Assembly (NCBI GenBank): GCA_015222595.1
Contig: JADFVP010000002.1
Coordinates: 1-10,565 of the forward strand
Length of the DNA stretch: 10,565 bases
Reading direction: 5' to 3'
From: Pseudomonadota bacterium
Lineage (GTDB): Bacteria; Desulfobacterota; GWC2-55-46; JADFVP01
Shown here: in pieces, positions 1-6,320 of the stretch
Layout of the letters: each line of letters starts with the position of its first letter
How positions within the stretch are numbered: the first letter of the stretch is position 1
Position numbers and translations under genes: made by a program
Notes under the pieces: generated by a model
The model's database searches: none
The model's input: only the letters and a program-made list of their open reading frames with translations
What the model was told of the DNA's origin: nothing

Positions 1-2
1 CT

Positions 3-353
3 ATTGCAGAGTGGCTTGGAGCCAAGGCCGGTCTTACCGGCATCTTTATAGGCGCCTTTGTCGGCTGGCTGATTCCGGGCGGGCCGTTCGTAAGCCTCCC
101 GATTGCGGCCGTTATGTTCAAGTCTGGCGCGGGGCTCGGTACTATGGTGGCGTTCGTTACCGGTTGGGGTATGGGCGGGCTTGGCCGCATGACCATGGAG
201 GTCGGTATTCTGGGCTGGCGTTTTACCGCGATACGGCTCGTTTGCTCTTTTATCTTCGCCCCACTTGCCGGAGTTATCGCTCAAGCGATCTTTGGAGGTT
301 TCTGGGGAGGTATATGGGGAAGCAGCTGGGGAAGCAGCTCCGGAGGGGCCTGA
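3..353 (+). CDS. Predicted permease, DUF318/ArsP_1-like, C-terminal part (partial at window start)
   Basis: The gene enters from the left edge in frame 3 and ends at TGA 351-353, leaving 116 codons. The visible protein is very hydrophobic and Gly-rich. Helices are separated by the motifs PGGPF, LPIAA, KSGAGLG, AFVTGW and LGWRF, in the order expected for the C-terminal half of predicted permeases of the DUF318/ArsP_1 family. That family contains two-copy transmembrane permeases, some of which export organoarsenicals; for most members the substrate is unknown. The family's metal-linked cysteines would lie outside this fragment, so no substrate is inferred. The last 20 residues are a Gly/Trp/Ser-rich tail. 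The gene converges on the small Cys-rich protein gene, with only 18 bp between the two stop codons and no clear terminator. Family assignment is by motif recollection and is moderately sure. Confidence 0.72.
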   Translation: MAEWLGAKAGLTGIFIGAFVGWLIPGGPFVSLPIAAVMFKSGAGLGTMVAFVTGWGMGGLGRMTMEVGILGWRFTAIRLVCSFIFAPLAGVIAQAIFGGFWGGIWGSSWGSSSGGA

Positions 354-371
354 GCCGACCGCCCTTTCTGA

Positions 372-623
372 CTAGCCCTCCTCCTCATCTTTTTCGTTAC
401 TCTTTACCATTTCACTCCAGACTATGCCGGGCATGCACGGAGCACAGTCCGGCGCTTTGTGGTATTTGTTCGGCTTAAGGGCCTCTATCTGAAACTTCAG
501 TATAGGCGCGTCGATCAATAGCTGCGCCAGCGCACCGTGGAGCTTCTCGCACTCGGTGCACTTTTTTGTTTTGTGCAGTGCCTTTAGGCGTCTAAGAAAA
601 TCTATTGCCTCTGAAGTTTCCAT
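372..623 (-). CDS. Small Cys-rich protein, putative metal or Fe-S binding, function unknown
   Basis: This 83-aa soluble protein carries two CxxC pairs, C22/C25 (CTEC) and C60/C63 (CAPC), with His29 just after the first pair. Such a set could bind zinc or an iron-sulfur cluster, but this is inference from spacing only. An amphipathic helical stretch (about 28-50) joins the two pairs, and the C-terminus is an acidic/basic tail ending in DEEEG. There is no signal peptide or membrane segment. The ATG at 623-621 has only a weak upstream GGGA, so the start is plausible but not certain. The gene faces the permease tail-to-tail. Its promoter must lie in the AT-rich 624-760 stretch, which also holds a perfect inverted repeat. 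I do not recognise a named family. The regular Cys pattern and the lack of any competing gene make it likely to be real. Confidence 0.65.
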   Translation of the reverse strand: METSEAIDFLRRLKALHKTKKCTECEKLHGALAQLLIDAPILKFQIEALKPNKYHKAPDCAPCMPGIVWSEMVKSNEKDEEEG

Positions 624-717
624 GAAGAGTCCCGTCTGACAAGTCGAAAAAAACTGCTATTTACAGTCAAATATAAAATAAGTGTAGCACAAAAAAAAGA
701 GGGATATTTACTTAAGG

Positions 718-740
718 TATTTCGAATTTTGTTCGAAATA
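718..740. repeat. Perfect inverted repeat, candidate operator
   Basis: Arms TATTTCGAA (718-726) and TTCGAAATA (732-740) are exact reverse complements around a 5-nt TTTTG spacer. Two half-sites about 14 bp centre to centre suit a dimeric repressor such as an ArsR- or TetR-type protein. It lies 95 bp upstream of the Cys-rich gene start and about 150 bp upstream of the response-regulator start. No T tract follows, so it is not an intrinsic terminator. The regulator is unknown. Confidence 0.5.
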
Positions 741-826
741 AGAGTAATGGGCCGGAGCAGTTTCGCTCATGTCGAGAGAAGGTAGATAGCACGGAAATTA
801 GCACGCAGAGCTAGAGCAAATAAGCC

Positions 827-855
827 TTGACTTGGCGGCAGGCTAAGTGTTAATT
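827..855 (+). promoter_or_regulatory. Candidate sigma-70-type promoter for the response-regulator gene
   Basis: TTGACT (827-832) matches the -35 consensus in 5 of 6 bases. With a 17-bp spacer it is followed by TTAATT (850-855), a poor -10 with 3 of 6 matches, inside a very AT-rich stretch. A better -10-like TAAAAT (860-865) is 27 bp away, which is too far. This is a weak prediction. Confidence 0.3.
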
Positions 856-888
856 TTTTTAAAATAACTTTAAAAACAGGGGGCTCAG

Positions 889-2367
889 ATGCCTAAGAAG
901 TTACTTCTGGCAGACGACAGCGTAACTATCCAGAAGGTCATTTCTATCACATTCGCTTCAGACGATTACGAGCTTGTGGTCGTCGGCGATGGTGACGCGG
1001 CGATTGCTAAGGCCAAAGAGGTCAGTCCCGATATAATTCTGGCAGACGTTGCTATGCCCGGCAAAGACGGCTATGAGGTCTGCGAGGCCGTTAAGGGCGA
1101 CCCGGCGCTGAGTAAAATTCCGGTAATGCTTCTGGCCGGTACCTTCGAACCGCTAAACAGCGACGAGGCCGCACGGGTCAAAGCCGACGACTCTATAGTC
1201 AAGCCGTTCGAGTCGCAGGAACTTATCGACAAGGTCAACGCGCTTCTGGCAAGCTCGCTTTCGAGTGACGCGTCCGAGAGTGATGAGAGCGGTTTTGAGC
1301 TGCCCGACGAAGGCATACCCGGACTCGCCGTGGAGGCGGATGCCGGGTCGGATCTAGATTTTTTAGAGGGCGGGATATTCGAAGAGCCCGCGGAGCAGGG
1401 AGGCGCGGCTGCCGAGAGCACTTTTGTGGACCTTGAGATATCAGAAGATGAATTTACGGCTGCCGACTCGGCTGCCGGCCCGTTCGATATTTCAGAGGCG
1501 ACTGCGCCTGCCCAGCTAGAGACGAACGAAGGAGATTTCGGTATTCCCGAAATCGAAGACGCCGCAGGGTCGTTCAGTTTCGAACCCGAGGCCGAGAGCC
1601 TTGAGGTTGCAGAGACGGAGAGTGTTGAGATACCTGGTGGGACTGAAGAGCCGTTCGAGCTCGAGTCTGTCGGTGGTGAGCCGTTCAGGAGCGAGCCTGA
1701 GCCTTTCGAGTCTGCTTCGGTGGAGCCTGAAGAGGCGGTCTCGTTCGACTCTCTAGAAGAGGTTGTAGATTACGGTACTCCGGATTTAGAAGTAAGTCCT
1801 GGCGCGCCGGCCCCGGATGTCTCTGCTTCGACAGAAGAGGCATATGAGAGCGTAGCTGTTGAGCCGACGGAGCTCATAGAAGAGCCTGTTGCCGAAGAGG
1901 CATCATTCGCAGCAGAAGAGCCCGTCGCTGAGGAGCCGGTTGCAGAAGAGTCGGTTCTTGAAGAGTCAATCGAATCGCTTGATGACGACTTTACCGTCGA
2001 CTCTGCCGTTGAAGAACTGAGTGCCGAGCCCGAACCTTTCGAGGCTGCTCCGTCATTGGACGATGAGCCCGTTGAGCTTTACGAGGCTGCACTCGAAGAG
2101 GTAGCACCTGAGAGTGCAACTGAACCAGAGCCTGTCGAGTCGGTTATAGAAGAGGCGGTAGAGGCCGTAACAGAGCAGGCTGTAGAGGCTGTTGCCGAGG
2201 CCGGGCTTGGTGCAACTGTCTCCCCTGAAAAGATCGAAGAGATAGTTGCGAAGATGGCGCGCGAGATCGTAGAGAAGGTTGCCTGGGAAGTAGTGCCCGA
2301 GCTTGCCGAAGAGCTGATAAATGCAGAGATAAAGAAGTTCAAATCTGCTATGATGCAGTCTAAGTAA
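889..2367 (+). CDS. Response-regulator-like protein: atypical receiver, long acidic linker, C-terminal helix
   Basis: Residues 1-120 form a CheY-like receiver domain: acidic pocket D9/D10, phospho-acceptor D53 in ADVAMP, and K105 in VKPF. The switch Thr/Ser (CheY T87) is Ala83 here, within LLAGTFEP, and the CheY Y106 position is Ser102, so signalling is probably non-classical. Residues about 125-440 are highly enriched in Glu, Pro, Ala, Ser and Val, with EEPVAEE-type repeats at 331-360, and are likely disordered. Residues 444-492 return to a conserved-looking amphipathic helix around VAWEVVPELAEELI (W466, P470). No DNA-binding or enzyme output domain is visible. The ATG at 889 has a good AGGGGG ribosome site (878-883, 5-nt spacer). 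A hairpin plus T-rich run follows the stop. It probably acts by protein contacts, as a scaffold or adaptor; the partner is unknown. Receiver identity is sure, role is not. Confidence 0.88.
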   Translation: MPKKLLLADDSVTIQKVISITFASDDYELVVVGDGDAAIAKAKEVSPDIILADVAMPGKDGYEVCEAVKGDPALSKIPVMLLAGTFEPLNSDEAARVKADDSIVKPFESQELIDKVNALLASSLSSDASESDESGFELPDEGIPGLAVEADAGSDLDFLEGGIFEEPAEQGGAAAESTFVDLEISEDEFTAADSAAGPFDISEATAPAQLETNEGDFGIPEIEDAAGSFSFEPEAESLEVAETESVEIPGGTEEPFELESVGGEPFRSEPEPFESASVEPEEAVSFDSLEEVVDYGTPDLEVSPGAPAPDVSASTEEAYESVAVEPTELIEEPVAEEASFAAEEPVAEEPVAEESVLEESIESLDDDFTVDSAVEELSAEPEPFEAAPSLDDEPVELYEAALEEVAPESATEPEPVESVIEEAVEAVTEQAVEAVAEAGLGATVSPEKIEEIVAKMAREIVEKVAWEVVPELAEELINAEIKKFKSAMMQSK

Positions 2368-2401
2368 TAGGTTTTCGTTCCTCTTTCTTTCCAGCTAGAC
2401 T

Positions 2402-2418
2402 CTGGAGACAATCTCCGG
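2402..2418 (+). other. Short hairpin that competes with the downstream terminator-like stem
   Basis: Bases 2402-2408 pair with 2412-2418 (seven pairs including one T-G wobble) around a CAA loop. The 3' arm shares CTCCGG with the 5' arm of the stem at 2413-2445, so the two folds cannot form together. It lies 35 nt after the response-regulator stop codon. Confidence 0.4.
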
Positions 2419-2453
2419 TACTCGGTCCGTCTTGGATAACCGGAGTTGTTTTT
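2413..2453 (+). terminator. Terminator-like hairpin after the response-regulator gene
   Basis: CTCCGGT (2413-2419) is the exact reverse complement of ACCGGAG (2439-2445). A T-rich run TTGTTTTT (2446-2453) follows directly. The 19-nt loop is large and the stem only seven pairs, so efficiency is uncertain. Its position just after the stop at 2367 fits termination of that gene. Confidence 0.45.
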
Positions 2454-2533
2454 GACGCACCCGGTACGTCAGGGGTTTCGCTCTTCGCCGGAATCAAGCG
2501 GCCTGAACTTATTTTGTCCAAGTCCTGAGCTTA

Positions 2534-2567
2534 TTCCGTTGCCTGTCTTCATCAACAGGCAACGGAA
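2534..2567 (+). repeat. 13-bp perfect hairpin / inverted repeat in the valS leader
   Basis: TTCCGTTGCCTGT (2534-2546) and ACAGGCAACGGAA (2555-2567) are exact reverse complements around an 8-nt loop CTTCATCA. No T tract follows, so it is not a simple terminator. It could be an RNA structural element or a protein binding site. Confidence 0.6.
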
Positions 2568-2593
2568 AGCCTACACGGACACTTATATTCTAC

Positions 2594-2611
2594 TCTATCA
2601 AAACTGATAGA
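2594..2611 (+). repeat. 7-bp perfect hairpin in the valS leader
   Basis: TCTATCA (2594-2600) pairs perfectly with TGATAGA (2605-2611) around an AAAC loop. It lies between the 13-bp hairpin and the terminator-like element, just downstream of TATATT (2584-2589). It could equally be a short operator. Confidence 0.35.
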
Positions 2612-2634
2612 AAAGGCGAATTACGCCACGGAAT

Positions 2635-2660
2635 CGGCCCTGCAGTGAGGCCGTTTTTTT
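2635..2660 (+). terminator. Terminator-like hairpin 22 nt before valS (possible attenuator)
   Basis: CGGCC (2635-2639) pairs with GGCCG (2649-2653) around the 9-nt loop CTGCAGTGA and is followed by seven T (2654-2660). The stem is short but all G-C. The valS start codon is at 2683, so a valS promoter could hardly fit downstream, and transcripts must read through this element. That makes transcription attenuation, or a weak terminator of upstream reads, the two options. Confidence 0.5.
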
Positions 2661-2682
2661 AGTTTTAACTGAAAGAAGTTCC

Positions 2683-5394
2683 ATGACAGACACTCCCACC
2701 GAAACTCCGGATACAGAAGAAATACTAGAGAAGGTCTACGAGCCGAAGGCGGTAGAGACCAAGTGGCGCGCGCTCTGGGAAGAGCACGGCCTTGGCACGG
2801 CAGATGCCATGAGCGAAAAGCCGCCCTTTACAATGGTAATTCCGCCGCCGAATATAACCGGCGCCCTGCATGTCGGCCATGCGCTAAACACAACGATACA
2901 GGATATACTCGCCCGGTACAAACGGATGAAGGGCTTTAGCGTGCTCTGGCTTCCGGGTATCGACCATGCCGGAATAGCCACGCAGAATGTTGTTGAGCGC
3001 GAGCTTGCCAAAGAGGGCATAGACCGCCACGCACTCGGTAGGGATGCGTTTATTGAGAAGGTCTGGGAGTGGAAGGAGCGCTACGGCAGCACTATCTTGA
3101 ACCAGCAGAAGAGGCTCGGCGCCTCATGCGACTGGACGCGCCTTCGCTTTACCATGGACGAGGGCCTGAGCAAGGCTGTCCGCGAGGTCTTCACAAAGCT
3201 CTATAAAGAAGGGCTGATCTATCGGGGCAACTACATAGTCAACTGGTGTCCGAGGTGCCATACAGCTCTCTCCGATATTGAGGTTCAGTTCGAGGAGACT
3301 GATGGCAAGCTCTACTACATGGTCTATCCAATCGTTGATTCAGACGGAGCAAAGGGCGGAGTTAAGTCCCTGACCGTTGCGACCACCCGACCGGAGACCA
3401 TGCTCGGCGACACTGCCGTAGCCGTAAATCCAACGGACGAGCGGTACATGGATTTGATCGGCAAAAAGATCAAGTTGCCTCTTACGGGTAGAGAAATTCC
3501 GATAGTAGCAGACGAGCATGTGAGCGCCGAGTTCGGCACAGGGGCCGTTAAGATAACCCCTGCGCACGACTTCAACGACTTCGAGATAGCCGGACGCCAC
3601 TCTTTAGAGTCCATAAACATACTCGACATAAATGCTGTGCTTAACGAGAATGCGCACAAGTACGAGGGGCTCGACAGGTATGCGGGCCGGAAAAAAGTTA
3701 CAGAAGACCTCGACGCTTTAGGGCTTCTCGAAAAGGTAGAACCGCATAAGATCATGATAGGCGAGTGCTACAGGTGCTCTACAGTCGTAGAGCCGCGCCT
3801 GTCTAGACAATGGTTTGTTAAGGTCAAGCCTTTGGCAGGGCCTGCGATAGAGGCTGTTGAGAACGGCTCCACCGCGTTTGTGCCGAAGAGCTGGGAGAAG
3901 ACCTACTTCGAGTGGATGCGCAATATCCGCGATTGGTGCATCTCGCGCCAGATCTGGTGGGGCCACCGCATACCTGCGTGGCACTGCGAAGAGTGCGCCC
4001 ACATCACGTTGCCAGACGGCGAAGCCGACCCTGTTCTTTGCGACGGTTGCGGCAGCGATAAGATCGCGCAGGACTCCGACGTTCTCGACACCTGGTTCTC
4101 TTCCGCGCTCTGGCCCTTCTCTACTTTAGGCTGGCCCGAAACGACAGAAGACCTCGCAAAGTACTACCCGACTTCCGTCCTCTCCACGAGCTTCGATATA
4201 ATATTTTTCTGGGTTGCGCGCATGATGATGATGGGCCTTAAGTTCAGGGGCGAGGTTCCCTTTAAGGAGGTCTATATTCATGCGCTGATACGCGACTTCG
4301 AGGGCAAGAAGATGAGCAAGTCGAAGGGCAATGTCATCGATCCGCTTATTATGATGGACGAGTACGGCACCGATGCCCTCAGGTTTACGCTCGCGGCCTT
4401 TGCCGCTCAAGGAAGAGACATAAAGCTCGCAGAAGAGCGCATTGCCGGGTACAGAAATTTTTGCAACAAGCTCTGGAACCTTGCGCGCTTTACGCTGATG
4501 AACGTTGACGAAAATTCGGAAGAGGCCGGAACAGAGACCGAGGGGATCTCGCTTGCGGACAAGTGGATACTGACCAAGTTCGCAGATTGTCTGCAGACGG
4601 TCGAAGAGGCGTTGGACGCCTATCAGTTCGACACCGCAGCCAAGGCGCTCTACTCATTCGTCTGGCACGAGCTTTGCGACTGGTACGTTGAACTCATAAA
4701 GCCCGACCTCTGGGGCGACAACGGCGAAGAGAGAAAAGCCAAGACCGCAGGCGTGCTGCTGGTAGTCTTGCGCGATACGCTTAAGCTGCTCCACCCGATA
4801 ATGCCTTTCATAACTGAAGAGATCTATGCCAACCTGCCTGTTGAAAAAGACGGGCGCGGCCTGCACGAAGAGGAGTTTCCGGTTGCTATTGGAGCGTACC
4901 CTGAAGAGACTAAAGAACTCGATAGCATTATGGAGGTTATCGGCGCGATCAGAAATCTGAGAACAGAGAACAATGTTAAACCCGGAGCGAGTGTCGAGTC
5001 AACGTGCCAGATAGACGGGGCCGCTGCCAGAGATACTCTTCAAAGAGGTGCCGAGTATATTGAGAGGCTCGCCAGGGTAAGCTCTATTACGGTTACCCCA
5101 ACGGGAGAGCGCCCGTTAGATTCGGTCTCCATAGTAGTATCCGGAGGCCCGGAGGTCTTTATATCGTTAAAGGGTCTTATAGACGTTGAGGCTGAGACAA
5201 AGAAGATCGAGGGCGAGATAGCCAAAGAGATTGCCGAGCGCAAGGTAATAGAGGGCAAGCTCTCCAACAGCTCTTTTGTAGACAAAGCCCCCGAGGCCGT
5301 AGTGGCAAAAGTACGGGCCCGGCTTATGGAGATCAATGAAAAGATAGAGAAACTTGAGAACGGCCTTGAGCGTATAAGGGGGATGGGCAAATGA
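2683..5394 (+). CDS. valS: Valyl-tRNA synthetase (class I)
   Basis: It charges tRNA-Val with valine in the cytoplasm, using ATP. The 903-aa protein (E. coli about 951) shows the class I signatures: PPPNITGALHVGH with HVGH at 63-66, and KMSKS at 543-547 (catalytic K546). The CP1 editing domain, which removes mischarged threonine, is intact: TTRPETM (234-240) and GTGAVKITPAHD (285-296) are both present. Cys pairs lie at C189/C192, C362/C365, C435/C438 and C453/C456, of which at least some probably hold zinc. The anticodon-binding helical domain follows from about 630, and the C-terminal region (about 830-900) is the usual Lys/Glu-rich coiled-coil arm. The ATG at 2683 has only a weak purine-rich site (GAAAGAAG). 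It is the first gene of the cluster and overlaps nadC by ATGA. Identification is secure. Confidence 0.98.
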   Translation: MTDTPTETPDTEEILEKVYEPKAVETKWRALWEEHGLGTADAMSEKPPFTMVIPPPNITGALHVGHALNTTIQDILARYKRMKGFSVLWLPGIDHAGIATQNVVERELAKEGIDRHALGRDAFIEKVWEWKERYGSTILNQQKRLGASCDWTRLRFTMDEGLSKAVREVFTKLYKEGLIYRGNYIVNWCPRCHTALSDIEVQFEETDGKLYYMVYPIVDSDGAKGGVKSLTVATTRPETMLGDTAVAVNPTDERYMDLIGKKIKLPLTGREIPIVADEHVSAEFGTGAVKITPAHDFNDFEIAGRHSLESINILDINAVLNENAHKYEGLDRYAGRKKVTEDLDALGLLEKVEPHKIMIGECYRCSTVVEPRLSRQWFVKVKPLAGPAIEAVENGSTAFVPKSWEKTYFEWMRNIRDWCISRQIWWGHRIPAWHCEECAHITLPDGEADPVLCDGCGSDKIAQDSDVLDTWFSSALWPFSTLGWPETTEDLAKYYPTSVLSTSFDIIFFWVARMMMMGLKFRGEVPFKEVYIHALIRDFEGKKMSKSKGNVIDPLIMMDEYGTDALRFTLAAFAAQGRDIKLAEERIAGYRNFCNKLWNLARFTLMNVDENSEEAGTETEGISLADKWILTKFADCLQTVEEALDAYQFDTAAKALYSFVWHELCDWYVELIKPDLWGDNGEERKAKTAGVLLVVLRDTLKLLHPIMPFITEEIYANLPVEKDGRGLHEEEFPVAIGAYPEETKELDSIMEVIGAIRNLRTENNVKPGASVESTCQIDGAAARDTLQRGAEYIERLARVSSITVTPTGERPLDSVSIVVSGGPEVFISLKGLIDVEAETKKIEGEIAKEIAERKVIEGKLSNSSFVDKAPEAVVAKVRARLMEINEKIEKLENGLERIRGMGK

Positions 5395-6320
5395 AGACAA
5401 CGAAGAAGAGCGCAAAGAAGGCCGCTGTGTCGGTTAAGAGAAAAGACCGCGAGATGGCCGGGCTCTACAAGTACGCAGGGCTGTTGGTAAAGACCGCGCT
5501 TGCCGAAGACGTAGGAGCGGGTGACATTACCACAGAGGCGATAGTTCCGAAAGGGATGACCGGAACTTGCAGGATAGTTGCTGACGAGAAGATGGTGCTC
5601 GCCGGGTTGTTCGTGGCTGAGATGGTTTTTACCGAGATGGACTCGAAGATCAAGTTCAAGGCAAAGCATAAAGACGGCGACATGGTCTTAAAGGGAGAAG
5701 AGATCGCTGTAATCAAAGGCTCGCTGTCGTCTCTATTAACGGCTGAGCGCGTTGCGTTGAATTTTCTTCAGAGGCTTTCGGGCATCTCGACCCTCACCTT
5801 CGAATTCGTCTCAAAGGTAAAGGGTACGGGCGCCAAGGTGCTAGATACCAGAAAGACCACCCCGTGCATGCGCTCGTTAGAGAAGTACGCGGTAAAGGTC
5901 GGCGGCGGGGTGAACCACCGCACCGGGCTCTATGACTATATTCTTATAAAAGATAACCACATAAAGGCCGCAGGCACACTGGCAGAGGCGGTCGAGAGTG
6001 TGGACAAGTGCTACGGCGGCGGGGCTCCCGTGGAGGTCGAGGTAACGAACCTCAAAGAGGTTAAAGAGGCCATAAAGAGCAGGGCCGATATAATTATGCT
6101 CGACAATATGGATACAACAAAGATCAAGCGGGCCATAGAGGTTATAGACGACTGCGCGCTGGTCGAGGTATCCGGTGGCGTAAACCTAAAGACCATAAAG
6201 GGAATCGCTGCGTGCGGAGTGGACTTTATCTCTGTCGGTGCACTAACCCATTCGGCCCCTTCGGTCGATATTAGCATGGATGTCGTTATAGATGCTCGAA
6301 AGACAAAACGCAGAGGTTAG
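5391..6320 (+). CDS. nadC: Nicotinate-nucleotide pyrophosphorylase (quinolinate phosphoribosyltransferase)
   Basis: It converts quinolinate and PRPP to nicotinate mononucleotide, CO2 and pyrophosphate in de novo NAD synthesis. Active-site segments are all present: TRKTTP (153-158), GGGVNHRTGL (171-180), KDNH (187-190), then VEVEV, IIMLDNM and VEVSGG, ending with the barrel motif FISVGALTHS. Length is 309 aa against a usual 275-290; the excess is a Lys/Arg-rich N-terminal tail of about 21 residues before MAGLYKYAG. The start at 5391 overlaps the valS stop (ATGA) and has AAGGGGG (5376-5382) 8 nt upstream, so I prefer it. The alternative is M22 at 5454, which has a poor ribosome site. The gene is translationally coupled to valS and overlaps birA by 29 bp. 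No partner nadA or nadB is in the window. Confidence 0.97.
   Translation: MKTTKKSAKKAAVSVKRKDREMAGLYKYAGLLVKTALAEDVGAGDITTEAIVPKGMTGTCRIVADEKMVLAGLFVAEMVFTEMDSKIKFKAKHKDGDMVLKGEEIAVIKGSLSSLLTAERVALNFLQRLSGISTLTFEFVSKVKGTGAKVLDTRKTTPCMRSLEKYAVKVGGGVNHRTGLYDYILIKDNHIKAAGTLAEAVESVDKCYGGGAPVEVEVTNLKEVKEAIKSRADIIMLDNMDTTKIKRAIEVIDDCALVEVSGGVNLKTIKGIAACGVDFISVGALTHSAPSVDISMDVVIDARKTKRRG

Larger units (their letters stand above)
624..888. other. Divergent AT-rich intergenic region
   Basis: About 265 bp separate the Cys-rich gene (read leftwards) from the response-regulator gene (read rightwards). I see no credible coding frame; the only ATG-initiated frame noticed, at 769, ends after six codons. 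The region holds an A8 tract (691-698), the inverted repeat at 718-740 and a candidate promoter at 827-855. No tRNA or other structured RNA was recognised. Confidence 0.6.
2368..2682 (+). other. 315-bp structured non-coding region before valS
   Basis: No ATG occurs here and no leader peptide is evident. In order it holds two competing hairpins (2402-2445), a CGCC/GGAATC/CGGCC word cluster (2486-2503), two CCTGA[AG]CTTATT copies 22 bp apart (2502-2513 and 2524-2535), a 13-bp hairpin (2534-2567), a TATATT hexamer (2584-2589) without a matching -35, a 7-bp hairpin (2594-2611), and a terminator-like hairpin (2635-2660) ending 22 nt before valS. The T-box consensus expected in some aminoacyl-tRNA synthetase leaders is not present. 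Confidence 0.6.

Noticed and set aside
342..392. GGAGGGGC/GCCCTCC pairing across the convergent stop codons as a bidirectional terminator
   Set aside because: The stem has a mismatch or bulge, a loop of about 30 nt, and no T run on either strand.
11..478. Open frame overlapping the permease end and the Cys-rich gene
   Set aside because: Its translation is rich in Arg, Tyr and Cys with no domain logic and it runs across two better genes in other frames; it is an out-of-frame shadow.
2368..2682. T-box riboswitch before valS
   Set aside because: Neither the T-box consensus (GGTGGNACCGCG-like) nor a clear specifier stem was found; the hairpins present do not follow the T-box order.
2368..2682. 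Valine-rich leader peptide for ribosome-mediated attenuation
   Set aside because: There is no ATG in the region and no credible GTG/TTG frame with clustered valine codons and a ribosome site.
5040..5669. Long antisense frame (209 codons) across the valS/nadC junction
   Set aside because: It lies entirely opposite two secure genes and its product shows no motif; an open frame opposite G+C-biased codons is expected.
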